From the NCBI GenBank assembly GCA_977006965.1, contig OZ345383.1:1-64000 (forward strand): a DNA stretch of 64,000 nucleotides. The letters are read 5' to 3'. Both the position numbers and the translations under genes were made by a program. The notes beneath the pieces are model-generated. The model did no database searches and had not been told where the DNA came from. It was given only the letters and a program-made list of their open reading frames with translations. Shown here piece after piece: positions 44,641 through 53,723 of this stretch; within the stretch, counting starts at the first letter, position 1, and every line of letters starts with the position of its first letter. This DNA is from Phymatolithon calcareum (lineage: Eukaryota; Rhodophyta; Florideophyceae; Hapalidiales).

Positions 44641-45939
44641 ATGCAAACACTAGTACTTTCTATCACTCAGTAGATCAAGTGAAAGTGTTGAATTCGCTCT
44701 ACAGCAATCGCGGAGGTATCCATCGGATATGCCTTTGTAAATACAGAAAATACTTGAAAACGAGAATCATACTTTCTCACAACTGGGAAGTTGACGGTCT
44801 TTTGCGTTGCAAAATTTCGCATTGTCTTTCCAGGTGACAAAATACGATAAGAACAACATGCCAAGAGTGTGTCTGTCCGCTGAGCTATTTTGAAAAAGAA
44901 GAGACCCTGCAAAACATTCTCCTGCTGTCGTCCGCAATTTATATTTTTCTCGATGAGCAAGTAGCATGTGACGAGCAGCTGGGCAGTATGTAGCTCAAAG
45001 TGAAGCGCTTCATATGCAGTTGTCTTGAAGGCAAATTTTGAAAATTACATAGCCATCGACTGCTTTGATTGACAAGGTGTGATTTGAGAATTTCTTTCGT
45101 TCGGGATCTCCGTATGTGTATATAGTATATAAAAACACCGACATGAGACGCCACTTCTATGATGTGTCTTGCGTCTATGTTCCAGTGTTTCTTATGATGG
45201 CAATAGATTTTCAGCCTCTGCAGATGAAAAGCTATAATACAGTACAGTATTTAGAGGGACCTATTCTTGAATTATAAGGCAAAGTGCTTCCTTTAATATG
45301 GTGAGCCTTGAATTGGAGGCGAACTACAACCTCTTCATTGTGACCCAGCTTCAGACTATCCTTTGCATAAGTTCTTGCGAACGTTCATGATGCTCCAGAA
45401 GGCTCGATTGCAAGTTCAAACTTGGCGTGCTTGTGATGTGTCCCTCGAGACCATCTCGATTCAGTATGATACTGTAGCCGAAAATATCATTCATATCCGG
45501 CAAAAATTTCTAAAAACCACCATCCTGATTATGATAATACTGTATGATTAAACAAGCAGGGATCATACAATTTGCAGATTCTCGCCGCTCTCAAATACCC
45601 GTTGTAGAGCGGCAAGTTCCCGACAGTCCCTCAGCGATCGCGAACAAAAAGACGCAAGTAAGACTTAGGCCAACCTTGGCCCCGCGTGGGCCTTTTTCTG
45701 TCTGCCGCCGCACTCTCACACCCACTTTCGCCCTACCGTGCTCCTATCTGACCGTCCGCGTTGTGTCGCAGCAGTGCACGACATTGAGGAGACCGCTAGC
45801 CACTCCACGTTTCTCGAACCGAATCTGAGTCGTCTCTTTTATACTAATCGGTACCGAACGCAACCAGGTTGTTTCAGCTCACCCCGTATCTGCTACCAGC
45901 ACGCTCTCTCCCGTCTTTCAAGTCTGGCTCTTGCGCGCC
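44641..45939. other. Boundary region upstream of the Tudor-like gene
   Basis: No retroelement similarity and no convincing gene. The last ~400 bp, C/T-rich before the ATG at 45940, probably hold promoter and 5' UTR. Short open frames here resemble nothing known. Confidence 0.4.
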
Positions 45940-48807
45940 ATGGCCGCAACGGGATCTAGCTCCAGAAGCGCAGCTTCCTCGGCCGCCGTGCTACCCACTA
46001 ACCACGACGGCGTTCAAATCGGTAAGAGACCGCAATGTGGCGACCATATTGCCATATGGTGGCCCGATGATGGAGCGTACTACCCTGGTAAGGTGACGCG
46101 CTTCAACTCAACCGACAAGACCCACTTCATCAAGTACGAAGATGGTGAGACGGAGTACCTGGATATGGCTCAAGAGCGCTGGAAGTATCTAAATCCTGTC
46201 AACGCCCCGCCTACGCCCGATCGGAGTACCCGTCGCCGCCAGTATGTGTCTCCAGCTTACGCTGGAGCTGCCGGGTCTTCTGCACGCCAGGCCCGCCAAT
46301 CTGTCTCCCCGCAGAGCGGGAATGCTGATCGAGTGGTTGACGGCCCATGGAGGAAGAAGACGGACACAGGAGGTGGCGCCTCGGCGCCACGCGGGTCTCC
46401 GTCCGCGAAATATAAGATGCAACCGCGTCTGAAAAATGGGAAATTTGGTGCCCTTCCCGCCAATGTCAAACGAAAGGGAATAGCTAAAAGCGGGACAGGC
46501 AAGATTGCGGCCTCCCCAAAAAACACTGAAGTTACGCTAGATGAAGGCAACGCAGGTTCGCCGACATCGAAGCGTAAAGCCGCAACCCCTGTACCGGCCA
46601 CCTCATCCACAGGTGCACAGTCGTCACAAAAAGATGACGCTATGCAGGTTGACAATGCCAATGCTACTGAAACGGCAACAACGACAGCGCCAGTGCCGCA
46701 GCCGGGAAAAATCTCTCCCGCGCCTACTCGTGTGAATATGCGTGACCTTCAGCAAATTGCCCCGCAGAACACTGTCCCACAGGCAGGGCAGACAGCCCAC
46801 ACTGCCGGACCCGCGAACTCAGCCTCTGCTGCGGATGCCTCTCGTGTGACAGGAAAAAGGCCGCATGTCTCCACGGGTGAAATCACAAAAGTTACAAAGG
46901 TCAGCAGTACACCCGGCTCTGATCTGATGCACGTTGAAAAGGGTCGTTTAGTCGTTACGAAAGCAGCGCCCGCCGCTTCTGGCTGCAGTCCGACAGCGGA
47001 AAATGTCAGTGCAACTGAAGCGCCGAAGAAGAAAGTGCGTGTTATGACCCTCCAAAAACTCGATGCCGCTATGCCTTCTGCACAAGCTATAAGTGCCGCA
47101 GTTGCCGAAACCGGCCATTCACCCGTGTCGAACGTGACTGTGCCGCCGAGAAAAATGCAGCCTTCGAGTAACTTGCCGCCGCCGAACGCACCGGTCGTCA
47201 GGCCTCCAATGGGGCAAGTAGCACCCGTCGCCCGCGCGCCAGGCCATCAGTCCTTCGGGCAAACGACGGGCGGTGAATTGGTTTACACCAAACATTTCGC
47301 TCTCCTACAGGACAGCGTGGGGGAAGTGAAGCGCGAATCGGGATTACTTATGCGCGGGGTGACTCATCTTCACAGCATGCACAACGACCTCAGCAAACAA
47401 ATGCGTATTAATGAATCTGATAGCACTCGTCGTATCTGCAGCCTCAACAACGAAGTGGATCGTCTTCGTCTCGATATTCGCAGTCTCGCAACCACGCAGT
47501 CGGAGATCAAGAACTCTATTGCGGAACTCTTCGCAATGACGGAGGATATCGCTCGAAGCATTGGGCGAGGTGTTTCCGTAAGGCCTTACAGAGGCGATGG
47601 GAGTGCATCGTACAATCCGGAACCTGCAGCTCCACCGCCGGCCCAGCCGCCTTACCAACCTGCACAGCATTTCCAGTCTCCTCCAACTGCGGTTTACTCC
47701 CCGCCGTCTCACTATGCCGCCCCTGTCCGTCAGAATTTGGTCGCTGGTCCTCCGGATGTTTCCGTTTCGCGCACTGTGAACCGCGTCCATTCGCATCCGG
47801 CGCCAGTCTCAACCATGCAGGCACCTCAACGACGCTATATTAACAACGACCGTAACGGACTCAATGATGAGTATCGCAACACATCTCAGCAGTGGCAGAA
47901 CCAGCGCCCCGTGGCTCCAACTCAGTCGCCGAATATGCGTGAGATTTCGCCGCTTCCACCGCCACAGCAGCCCGTACAGTCGTATCAACAGCGTCGCGTG
48001 AGTGCAGACCGTGTGGCGCGCCCCTTGCCGCCGCCGCAGCAGCAGCAGCCTGTTCAGCCGGAGAATTTGATTCAGGAGACTCGTTCAAACATCCTGTACC
48101 TTGCTGCACGTCTAGTTACTATTTGGCTTTTGGAAACTGACCACGAATGTCGTACGCGTGATACATCCCTCTGGCTCCGCCAGGAGTCTGCCAAATGCAT
48201 GGAGCGCGCTGGGTTTCTCATGAGCAAATTCCCGAATTATGCGTACGCTCAGCGGACACTTTCAACAAGTTTGGGCAATGATGGCGTGCGTCTTGAGTGG
48301 TTTGTTTCCACCCCATCGCCCGAGAATCTCGCGCTGGCGCGCCGGAACTATAACGTTTGGGACCCACCCCCGACGGACGCCGAGTGGACCATGGAAGAGA
48401 AGTTGCTGACGGAATTGGCCGAATGCTTTCATCATGCGCTAAATGAGTACGATATCCGCACTTCGGAACCCACGCTTGCAGCTTGCATCAATGTTACTAG
48501 TATGGCGGCAATTACTGGCGCCCAGGGCGGTGTCGCAGTAAACGGCACCATGCAGCAGCACGTGAACCCAGTGTACCAGAGCAATGGCGCACCCGCTGTA
48601 AGCAGTGGAAGGCATGATGGAATGGCTGCCCCCAATGGACAAGCGAGGACTAATATCGGGCCCGTTAGCGCGTCGCCGCAGCAGCCTACCCGGCCTACTC
48701 AGGACCCTTCTTCCGGTCGCGGTGATGCTTATGCCCCGCGTGGTGGTGGTGTTCCCGAAAACCGCGCACCCGCTGGCCAAGGTGGCGTTGTGTATCGTGG
48801 CTCTTAG
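45940..48807 (+). CDS. Tudor-like domain protein with central coiled coil
   Basis: Start at the ATG in GCGCCATGG (good context); 955 residues, no intron. Residues about 25-85 form a Tudor/Agenet-like barrel (GDHIAIWWPDDGAYYPGKVT ... YEDGETEYLD), a fold that typically binds methylated lysine or arginine. Residues 90-440 are low complexity, rich in Ala, Pro, Thr and Lys, with basic patches. About 449-543 form a coiled coil (DLSKQMRINESD ... EIKNSIAELFAMTEDIARSI). 545-705 are Pro/Gln-rich. About 706-840 form a conserved-looking helical domain (RSNILYLAARLVTIWLLETD ... LLTELAECFHHALNEYD) that I do not recognise. The tail is Gly/Pro-rich. The architecture suggests a nuclear chromatin- or RNA-associated scaffold; that is inference. 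Confidence 0.85.
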   Translation: MAATGSSSRSAASSAAVLPTNHDGVQIGKRPQCGDHIAIWWPDDGAYYPGKVTRFNSTDKTHFIKYEDGETEYLDMAQERWKYLNPVNAPPTPDRSTRRRQYVSPAYAGAAGSSARQARQSVSPQSGNADRVVDGPWRKKTDTGGGASAPRGSPSAKYKMQPRLKNGKFGALPANVKRKGIAKSGTGKIAASPKNTEVTLDEGNAGSPTSKRKAATPVPATSSTGAQSSQKDDAMQVDNANATETATTTAPVPQPGKISPAPTRVNMRDLQQIAPQNTVPQAGQTAHTAGPANSASAADASRVTGKRPHVSTGEITKVTKVSSTPGSDLMHVEKGRLVVTKAAPAASGCSPTAENVSATEAPKKKVRVMTLQKLDAAMPSAQAISAAVAETGHSPVSNVTVPPRKMQPSSNLPPPNAPVVRPPMGQVAPVARAPGHQSFGQTTGGELVYTKHFALLQDSVGEVKRESGLLMRGVTHLHSMHNDLSKQMRINESDSTRRICSLNNEVDRLRLDIRSLATTQSEIKNSIAELFAMTEDIARSIGRGVSVRPYRGDGSASYNPEPAAPPPAQPPYQPAQHFQSPPTAVYSPPSHYAAPVRQNLVAGPPDVSVSRTVNRVHSHPAPVSTMQAPQRRYINNDRNGLNDEYRNTSQQWQNQRPVAPTQSPNMREISPLPPPQQPVQSYQQRRVSADRVARPLPPPQQQQPVQPENLIQETRSNILYLAARLVTIWLLETDHECRTRDTSLWLRQESAKCMERAGFLMSKFPNYAYAQRTLSTSLGNDGVRLEWFVSTPSPENLALARRNYNVWDPPPTDAEWTMEEKLLTELAECFHHALNEYDIRTSEPTLAACINVTSMAAITGAQGGVAVNGTMQQHVNPVYQSNGAPAVSSGRHDGMAAPNGQARTNIGPVSASPQQPTRPTQDPSSGRGDAYAPRGGGVPENRAPAGQGGVVYRGS

Positions 48808-49108
48808 TTGCGCACCGAATACTCATGGTGGTTGAGTTTCTAATCGGTCCAGCTTGGCTTATCAATTGTTTCCAACATGTTCACTTTACCTTCCATCTTA
48901 TTAGCACATTATCTTATAAACTTAGTCAATTGCCCGTCGGCTTCTAGCGGCTGTGTAGCTCATGCGCGTTCGCGTTGGATTGCCAGTAACTTCACTACCG
49001 TAGCGCCCGGAGAAGCTGATACTGTAGGATGTCGTTTAGTTCCATTATGGATATAGAAAATTTCTAGATGAAACTACCGACCAGATGCTTGTGAAACTAA
49101 TTCAAATC

Positions 49109-49879
49109 TTAGACGATAGTGCCCGCAAGGGAAGCTACATGGAAATATGGAGAGACAGTTTGCAAAATCATGGGTCAGTACAACTCGCAAGTGAATAACG
49201 ACCGAGCTGCCAGATGCAATCGCATTTTTGTTGGATTGTTAAAGCACTTACCAATACGAGGCCAAAGATCAGCGCACTCCTTCGCTACTGGCCCTGTGAT
49301 CGCCGAGCCCTTCAGCTCACCCTTAATGTTTACAATTACTCCCGCATTATCTGTTCGACGCGAAAAGATGACGACGCAATTGCAAGAGAATCAGTTAGTT
49401 CATGCATGCGATCGCAAAACTCGAATGTTCATGCCGTGGATAGATACGTTCAGATCCGAAAGATGGTTGACGAAGCCCATCAACGAGTCACTCCGCGCTT
49501 CTGAATTTATGCATCATGGTATCGACTCCTCGACCAGAACGTTGGTGCGGCACGATGGAACAACGCGCTGGCAAGACATACCTTCGAAGTATAGAAAAGT
49601 TCCATCTTTGCGACGCCACGCCTTCCTCTGCCGAATGACAACCGCGGGCGCAACCTTCTTACGAAGCTCAGGCTTTCCCTTCTTCACAGTCGCCAGGACC
49701 ATGTCCCCGACACCCGCGGATGGCAGACGATTCAGACGGCCCTTGATCTTAGTGACTGAGATGATATACAAATTCTTGGCCCCCGTGTTGTCCGCGCAAT
49801 TGATGACGGCCCCGACAGGGAGACCGAGCGAAACGCGAAACTTAGAGCCACTGGCTCCTCCTCTGCCGCGCTTCGACAT
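49109..49879 (-). CDS. RPL23: Large-subunit ribosomal protein uL14 (eukaryotic L23)
   Basis: Three exons: 49879-49582, 49350-49252 and 49134-49109, with introns of 231 bp (GTATGT ... AACAG) and 117 bp (GTAAGT ... ATGTAG). The splices restore codons GAT and GCT and give exactly 140 residues, the usual eukaryotic length. It begins [52 protein letters not shown] and [11 protein letters not shown] follow, and exon 2 encodes [20 protein letters not shown]. Exon 3 encodes the short conserved tail ending AGTIV. uL14 sits at the subunit interface near the factor-binding site. It is the only gene here with more than one intron, and is divergent from the WD40 gene. Confidence 0.97.
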
Positions 49880-50385
49880 CTTTGTGAACCGTAGCTGCGA
49901 GTCGGCGTTGACGAAAGGCGCGAAGTTATCACCTGAAGTTGTTCAGAGCTACAGTACACTTTTCGCTGCGGTTTCCAGGCCAAAGCCAATGGAGCAAGTT
50001 GATCGTCGACGTCGGGACATAACCCTAGATGATATGATGGCTATAGCTCAGTGCATCGTACACGTGTGGAAGTATGAAGAAATGCAGCCACGATTCAGAC
50101 ATGCTTACAGTTCTAGACTCAGCATTCCCCTGGTTCAAATCAACTGGATCTGTGTGATCTGGAAGGGCAGGCGGGAAAATTATGATGCCGGTCAAAAGTG
50201 ACGAAATGTATTGGACTGGGCTCCGGAACGAATGATTAACCACGATTTCAAAAAAGAAGCTAACTTTTGAGTACTGTGCCGAGTATTATCACGTTGAACA
50301 AACTGAAGGGGTACTGTACTGTAGCAGCCTTGGCAGAGAACGAGACCAGGGTGGGTAATGCAGGCGAAACGGAAAGCACCTTCTG
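49880..50385. promoter_or_regulatory. Shared region between divergent uL14 and WD40 genes
   Basis: About 506 bp separate the two start codons, so it must contain both promoters. No TATA box is obvious. Open frames crossing it on either strand resemble nothing and look like chance. Confidence 0.45.
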
Positions 50386-53300
50386 ATGTCTCAAGCCGTC
50401 CTCGGAAAGCACTATCTCTGGGCGATTGATGCCCGCGGACGCGTCTGTCTTTGCAACTCCGCCGCCCGCAAATGGACCACCCTCCCAAACGCCCCAGACC
50501 AACCCACAGTGCTGGCCATCTGGCCCACCCCAGACCGTATTCTCGTTGCAAACGCGCGCGGCACCGTCACGGTTTACAATGCAGAAACAGCGGACGTCAT
50601 TGCGGAGGGTCACGTTTGTCAAGAACCCATCACTGTTCTTCACGTCGATGAAATCGAGGACGCGCTCTTCGTCGGCACTGAGTCCGGCATGGTTTGCAGA
50701 CTCGAGCTGAGCTCTCTTAACTTTGTCACCGTCATGGGCGAGGAGCGCATGGGACATGCGGCGAGCGTGCTTTCGTTTACCCGCGCGGACGAATTTCTAT
50801 TCTCCGGGGGCGCCGACGCGTCCATTTTCGTTTGGAATTTGGAAGATAACTCTGGTGCTCGCGAAATATGCATGACGTCCCGCCCAGTAACCAGCCTGCT
50901 CTTTGTCGATAAGTATTTGTGGGTGGGCGAGGACGACGGAACAGTCGAAGTCCTGGATATCTATGGCGAGGACTCTGACGGAATTTCCTGTGTCGCTCGC
51001 AAACGCGTGCATTCTGCGCCTGTCAAGTTTTTAACCCGCGTCGGTAGCTCCGAGCTCTGGTCAGCCCCAGGTGGACATGATCTCCTATACAGCAAGAACG
51101 ACGCTGAGAACGCCGACGATGATTCCATCGCGGTATGGGACCTCATGGATTGCTCTTTGATTCGACGGCAGGCGTCATTGCCGAAAATTGGACTATTAGG
51201 ACTTCTAGTTCGCAACCGAACTTCCTTCGAAAAGGTAGTCCTCTCTGTTGTCGATACCAAGTTGTCATGCACTGAGCTTGCTGTGAACGTAGACGGTAAC
51301 CTATCTACTCCTTCAGTGGACGCTATTCAGAAATATTCTGCTGCTGTGATTGCCAACATGGAAAAAGACCTTGCCAAAGTTCAGGACGAGATGAAATATT
51401 TTCAAGACAATTGCACCTGTCACTTCTCCAATATGAAAACAAACGGCGGCTTCCGAAACGGAGTCACAGACCTTATTGCTTCCCATCCAACCAACGCTCA
51501 AGCAGCTACCTCATCATTTGAAGCAGACTCCGAACAGATGCCTGCTCGAAGGTCATCTCGGCAACAAAAGTATGCTTCGAACTCTCAACATCTTGACGAG
51601 TTTCATGGTGCATTACGAGGAACATTAACGCGTGCAGAGAGTGCACTTTCGATTTTACTTTCCGAGCCCGAACCTCCGTGCAGCGTTTGTGCAAGGCTTG
51701 GGAAGAAAGGAATGGTCGATGTGCAAGGGGTCTCTCGAGCAGCGAACGAGCTGGCCTCTGCGATTAACATGCTCAAACTAACGGAACCGGAGCCCGGTGC
51801 GCGGTCGTTTAACGCGTCTGATCCCTCGTTCGTTGCCTTAGCTGCTATGCCGTATTTCGAGGAAGACGATGGCCAAACCGGATATCCGCACACCCCCTCC
51901 TTCCGTAGGCCCGGGAGTGTGGACCTGAATGGCAAGGATTTTGAAGTAGTCAAGCAAGAAAGGGACGTTTTGGCACAGGACTTGCAAAATTTGCAGCAAG
52001 ATTCTGAAAAGACAATCCTGGGTCTTGAACAACTCCTCGGCATTCGGGTGCAAAAGTGCAACAAGCTGGAGGAAGAATTGCAGCAAGCTAGAGTCGATAA
52101 TGCTGCCTTGGAATCTGCTCAAAATCGTGTCCGTGAACTGGAGCATTTGGTGCGACAACAATTGCAGCATATCGAAACTACGGTCAAATCGTTTGAGCCG
52201 AGGATGAATGAGCACGTTGAACATGCCTATTCCCGTATGGCGGCTGATAGGGATGAGCTCACTGTACTGAGAAAGGCGAAAAGTGAACTTGAGAACCAAC
52301 TAAGCACGACACGGAGACGAAATGAAGCGCTCGATCTTGAAATCGCTGATGGCAGAACTCTTGTCGACACGCTGAAGTACGAGGCTCAGCAGGCGACGAA
52401 AGAACTGCAGCTTCTGCGAGAAGATAAGGAGGACTTCTCCCAGGAAATTGCGCTACTGCGAATGGCAGCCACCGCGCATGATTCAGAGCTTGAGTATACG
52501 AAATCAGCAAATAGCAAACTTCGTCAAGCTGTGGACCAAATGAAGCTCGAAATTGAAACACATGACCTGGAGCTGGAGCGCCGTGACAAAATTGAAAAGG
52601 AGCAAGGAGAATGCTTGGCAATTGCAACCGAAAAGATTGATTCTCTCAAGGTCGAAATCGTGGCAATTGTTGAGGAGAAGCATAATTGTGACGTGGAGCA
52701 CGCGGTGGAGTTGAAGTCTCTTCAATCGTCACTGTCGGCGTCGAAACGCGAAGTGGCAAAACTAGCGCGGGAATCGGGATCAACGTATAAAGCAAAGCGC
52801 GCATTAGAAAAGGAGGTTTTCGAATTGAAGACAGCGGTCGCGAAAAAGGGCGAAGCATTGGAGCAGAAAACATCCGAGGGAGACATGGCAAAGGACTCAG
52901 TGCAGGAAATCCTTGTTGAAAAAGAATCGCTTCGTCAAGAACGGGACCGGTTGAGAGTTCAACTTGTTGATATTCAAGAGAATAACTCCGGTGCCAGTGG
53001 CAGTCCCGCGATTTGCACTATTTGTAATGGACCTGGCGCGGGTGTAAATGTTGTTCCCGCTTCTCCTTCCAAACATTCATTCACGTATTCATCGTGGGAG
53101 ATTCAAGGGTGTGGGACTGATACTGACTTGCGCGAAGCACTCGAAGCTGCTGCGGAAAGTACACGCTGTACGCAAGAAGTTGTGAAGGAACTTGCATCTA
53201 CCGCTAAGGAGTACAAGAGAGCGGCAGCTTACCACGCGCAATCGCAGGCGGCCATTTTCGCTATTTTGAAGAGGACAAACACCCTGTCAAAGCGAAAGTC

Positions 53301-53448
53301 TGTTAGCGGAGCACAATTGGGACCAATCGTTGATGGCCTCTTGCAAATTTTGTACCAGAATCCTGAGAACACGTCTCCTCGATGCGCTCGCGTTGAGCCA
53401 ATTTCCGTCTCCCCTTTACTTGCGGGACAGAATGAGGATAGCAGATAA
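50386..53448 (+). CDS. WD40-repeat and coiled-coil protein
   Basis: 1020 residues, no intron, ATG start. Residues about 1-310 form WD40-like blades: YLWAIDARGRVCLCN, RILVANARGTVTVYN, ALFVGTESGMVCRLE, FLFSGGADASIFVWNLED, YLWVGEDDGTVEVLD, SIAVWDLMD. A short helix follows at 318-350. After a loop with the first C-x2-C pair (CSVC, about 431-434), a long heptad-rich coiled coil runs from about 518 to 865. A second C-x2-C (CTIC) comes near 876 and a helical C-terminus ends near 1015. The layout, propeller plus long rod, fits a cytoskeletal, centrosomal or vesicle-tethering scaffold, but no family is recognised. It ends 275 bp from the convergent XPD gene. Confidence 0.88.
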   Translation: MSQAVLGKHYLWAIDARGRVCLCNSAARKWTTLPNAPDQPTVLAIWPTPDRILVANARGTVTVYNAETADVIAEGHVCQEPITVLHVDEIEDALFVGTESGMVCRLELSSLNFVTVMGEERMGHAASVLSFTRADEFLFSGGADASIFVWNLEDNSGAREICMTSRPVTSLLFVDKYLWVGEDDGTVEVLDIYGEDSDGISCVARKRVHSAPVKFLTRVGSSELWSAPGGHDLLYSKNDAENADDDSIAVWDLMDCSLIRRQASLPKIGLLGLLVRNRTSFEKVVLSVVDTKLSCTELAVNVDGNLSTPSVDAIQKYSAAVIANMEKDLAKVQDEMKYFQDNCTCHFSNMKTNGGFRNGVTDLIASHPTNAQAATSSFEADSEQMPARRSSRQQKYASNSQHLDEFHGALRGTLTRAESALSILLSEPEPPCSVCARLGKKGMVDVQGVSRAANELASAINMLKLTEPEPGARSFNASDPSFVALAAMPYFEEDDGQTGYPHTPSFRRPGSVDLNGKDFEVVKQERDVLAQDLQNLQQDSEKTILGLEQLLGIRVQKCNKLEEELQQARVDNAALESAQNRVRELEHLVRQQLQHIETTVKSFEPRMNEHVEHAYSRMAADRDELTVLRKAKSELENQLSTTRRRNEALDLEIADGRTLVDTLKYEAQQATKELQLLREDKEDFSQEIALLRMAATAHDSELEYTKSANSKLRQAVDQMKLEIETHDLELERRDKIEKEQGECLAIATEKIDSLKVEIVAIVEEKHNCDVEHAVELKSLQSSLSASKREVAKLARESGSTYKAKRALEKEVFELKTAVAKKGEALEQKTSEGDMAKDSVQEILVEKESLRQERDRLRVQLVDIQENNSGASGSPAICTICNGPGAGVNVVPASPSKHSFTYSSWEIQGCGTDTDLREALEAAAESTRCTQEVVKELASTAKEYKRAAAYHAQSQAAIFAILKRTNTLSKRKSVSGAQLGPIVDGLLQILYQNPENTSPRCARVEPISVSPLLAGQNEDSR

Positions 53449-53723
53449 CTCTGATCAATTTAAATGAAATACTCTAAACAGCACCGAATCAGAACATACT
53501 CATCGTCCGCTATTGTGCACATCCCTCTGCATTGTACATACACCGTTGTAAAGAAAGCGACATTACCGTCAATTGTATCTGCAACCATCACATGTGCCTT
53601 CCGACCTTCCGCTGACAAATTCCATGACGTTCACTTGCAACTTCGTTCGTTAGTTTTGACTTTAATAAGACTCTTTCGTTAGTTCAGAATTTTTGTATGT
53701 ACAGTACAGTTGCAGACAACTTG

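Noticed and set aside
45931-45939. Starting the Tudor-like protein at a TTG nine bases upstream
   Set aside because: The ATG at 45940 has a strong initiation context, and TTG starts are not expected in a nuclear gene.
49175-49206. An alternative uL14 exon 3 after a closer acceptor
   Set aside because: It would end in residues unlike the family. The acceptor at 49135 gives the conserved tail and exactly 140 residues.
49119-50201. A 360-codon plus-strand open frame
   Set aside because: It lies antisense to all three uL14 exons and shows no family similarity; the minus-strand ribosomal protein explains the region.
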